Virus record (IMG/VR): IMGVR_UViG_3300022602_000115
Span: 1-56,938 of that record
Reading direction: 5' to 3' (one strand)
DNA from: a virus
DNA: 56,938 bases
Shown: positions 55,539 to 56,938 of the stretch, piece after piece
How positions within the stretch are numbered: the first letter of the stretch is position 1
Layout of the letters: every line of letters begins with the position of its first letter
The notes under the pieces: generated by a model
Told to the model about the DNA's origin: nothing
What the model saw: the letters and a program-made list of their open reading frames with translations, nothing else
The model's database searches: none
Made by a program: the position numbers and the translations under genes

Positions 55539-56938
55539 GGTAAATTACCCACACTTGAGAATACATCATATGGCTGGTGACCATCAGCTGGTGGTGCATC
55601 AGAAGGAGCCTGTCCTTGACCGCTTTGTTGATCGCCTTTGAACTCGTCTTGGTGTACGTGAAAAGACATGTTAGATAATGTCATTGTATCAACACTGTGC
55701 GGAGCAAAGTGAATACGCTCACCTTTCTTAACAGCATGCCAATGATTACCGTCTTGATCTTTAAAAGTATGACGACCACCATGCTCTAAATTGTTAATAT
55801 CGTTATGGTGTTCTTTACCAATTTTAATTTGAACTGCATGTCCATGATGAACAATCTTGTGATCTTTATGATGTTCAACACCAGACTTACCATTCATTTC
55901 AATTTCTTCAGCAATATAAGGATGCTTTAAAAATTCTTCATGATGTTTTTCAGCTTTATCGTATTCTTTATCGGCAATCGCATGGCGACCTTTAGATGTA
56001 TGCCATTTACCCAATTCATCATGATGATTGACCATGTGCGAGTGGAAAGAACCCATATTATTCTTTGCTTTAGCTTTTTCAGCATTGTCTCTATGCATTT
56101 GAGCGTTGTTATAATGATCATCATGCTCTTCATTAACTGGTTTGCTATTCATACTGTGCATAATTGCACGAAGTCTGCGTTGATGTTCATCATAATCTAA
56201 ACCAGAAAGACCAGTCTTTCCTCTGTTATTCTTTTCACGTTCACGCTCAAGTGCTCTTTGCAATTTCTGAGCAGCACTCATTGCTCTTGATTTTCTTGCT
56301 TCAGTAACTGGCTTTACATTGTGAATCCACTTTGTTACAAGAGCACCTGTATCTTCTTTAAGAAGTAGGTGGTTTGATCCACGCTTAACAATCTCCATTT
56401 GTTTGCCATCAGATTCAACGATCTCACCAACACTGAAGATTTCTCCACGGAAATATTTTTCTCTCATTTCGTCTTTTACCAATTTAAGTTCTTCTTTAAT
56501 TGGTTCTAATCCAGAACCAACCCTAATATCATTCATCAATCTACGAGAATCTAAATCGCGAATTGATGAAGGTAAATTCTTTTTAAAATCTTCATACAAT
56601 CCTTTAACTGCTTGACTACGTATTGTGTCATCAGAATCTGGATCTGTGTCGCCTGCAGATATAATTTTAGCTTCTCTAATTTTCTTAAAGGAAGATACTT
56701 TATCTGAGCTGGTAACAATAATAATGTTTCTGTAAGTTTCTTTTAGTTTCTTAACTTCTTCAGCTAAGTCAGAATACCCAACGAAATTTGTGTTCGGAAA
56801 CAACAGATTTAAGTACTGAAGTTTCTTTTCTACTACTAGAGGATTCTTTTTGGCGTCGCTTGTATCGGACGCATAGATTACGTGGCTAGCATTATTTTGC
56901 TCAGCCAGTTTTTTGACAGCTTTAACGAGAAGCTCATG
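55535..56938 (-). CDS. nucleotidyltransferase-type virion protein, N-terminus outside window
   Basis: The frame is open to the right edge, reading HELLVKAVKKLAEQNNASHVIYASDTSDAKKNPL; the H with the following helix is what follows a GxNPxTTGH motif, so the gene starts beyond the window (the TTG at 56803 is not the real start). Then IISAGDTDPDSDDTIRSQAV and RRLMNDIRVGSGLEPIKEEL, followed by His/Lys-rich tail. Second nucleotidyltransferase of the cluster. Confidence 0.75.
   Translation of the reverse strand, partial: HELLVKAVKKLAEQNNASHVIYASDTSDAKKNPLVVEKKLQYLNLLFPNTNFVGYSDLAEEVKKLKETYRNIIIVTSSDKVSSFKKIREAKIISAGDTDPDSDDTIRSQAVKGLYEDFKKNLPSSIRDLDSRRLMNDIRVGSGLEPIKEELKLVKDEMREKYFRGEIFSVGEIVESDGKQMEIVKRGSNHLLLKEDTGALVTKWIHNVKPVTEARKSRAMSAAQKLQRALEREREKNNRGKTGLSGLDYDEHQRRLRAIMHSMNSKPVNEEHDDHYNNAQMHRDNAEKAKAKNNMGSFHSHMVNHHDELGKWHTSKGRHAIADKEYDKAEKHHEEFLKHPYIAEEIEMNGKSGVEHHKDHKIVHHGHAVQIKIGKEHHNDINNLEHGGRHTFKDQDGNHWHAVKKGERIHFAPHSVDTMTLSNMSFHVHQDEFKGDQQSGQGQAPSDAPPADGHQPYDVFSSVGNLP

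Noticed and set aside
55535-56803. TTG start at 56803 for the last gene
   Set aside because: The frame stays open to the edge and encodes a conserved-looking HELLVKAVKKLAEQNN stretch; the true start is outside.

Overview
The window looks like part of a large tailed-phage (T4-superfamily myovirus) genome. Pointers are a T4 gp61-type DNA primase, a T4 RNase H-type flap nuclease, class I ribonucleotide reductase, ThyX, dCMP deaminase, DUF6433, a spanin pair, and virion-region families known from marine and freshwater T4-like phages (DUF6267, DUF6321, a Dps-like protein, GxNPxTxGH nucleotidyltransferases). DNA is A+T-rich. Every gene I accept is on the minus strand, so transcription runs right to left, mostly through start/stop overlaps of the ATGA kind. 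The spanins imply a Gram-negative host; I cannot name it.

Layout, left to right: (1) 1-6.5 kb, small early-type genes in short units separated by compact hairpin-terminator plus sigma70-promoter modules; includes a small paralogous FAELI family, a GP88-like Cys protein, a 2H phosphoesterase, a SleB-type cell-wall hydrolase and an AAA ATPase. (2) 6.5-18.5 kb, an accessory metabolic island: nucleotide-sugar dehydrogenase, SGNH hydrolase, asparagine-synthetase-like ATPase, alpha/beta hydrolase, class IV aminotransferase, a CmoA-like and a CmoB-like methyltransferase, and eight 2OG-Fe(II)-oxygenase-like proteins. (3) 18.5-26.3 kb, 30 tRNA genes covering all 20 amino acids plus a tRNA with anticodon CTA (amber suppressor), interleaved with long ORF-free stretches carrying long inverted repeats that abut tRNA ends. 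(4) 26.6-46.4 kb, tryptophan-halogenase-like enzyme, dCMP deaminase, flap nuclease, small regulatory/membrane genes, NrdA/NrdB, ThyX, primase, and five more 2OG-type proteins. (5) 46.4-56.9 kb, fibre-like protein, lysis genes, Ig-domain virion protein and a block of His/Lys-rich virion-associated proteins; the last gene leaves the window.

Together: NrdA, NrdB, ThyX and dCMP deaminase supply dNTPs to the replication genes. The tRNA set, with a possible U34-modifying CmoA/CmoB-like pair, could make late translation largely independent of host tRNAs. The 2OG oxygenases, aminotransferase, AsnB-like and halogenase-like enzymes suggest protein or small-molecule modification whose substrate is not visible here. 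Strongest leads for something new are the inverted-repeat-clamped RNAs inside the tRNA array, the suppressor tRNA with a small set of TAG-ended genes, and the thirteen-member 2OG expansion.
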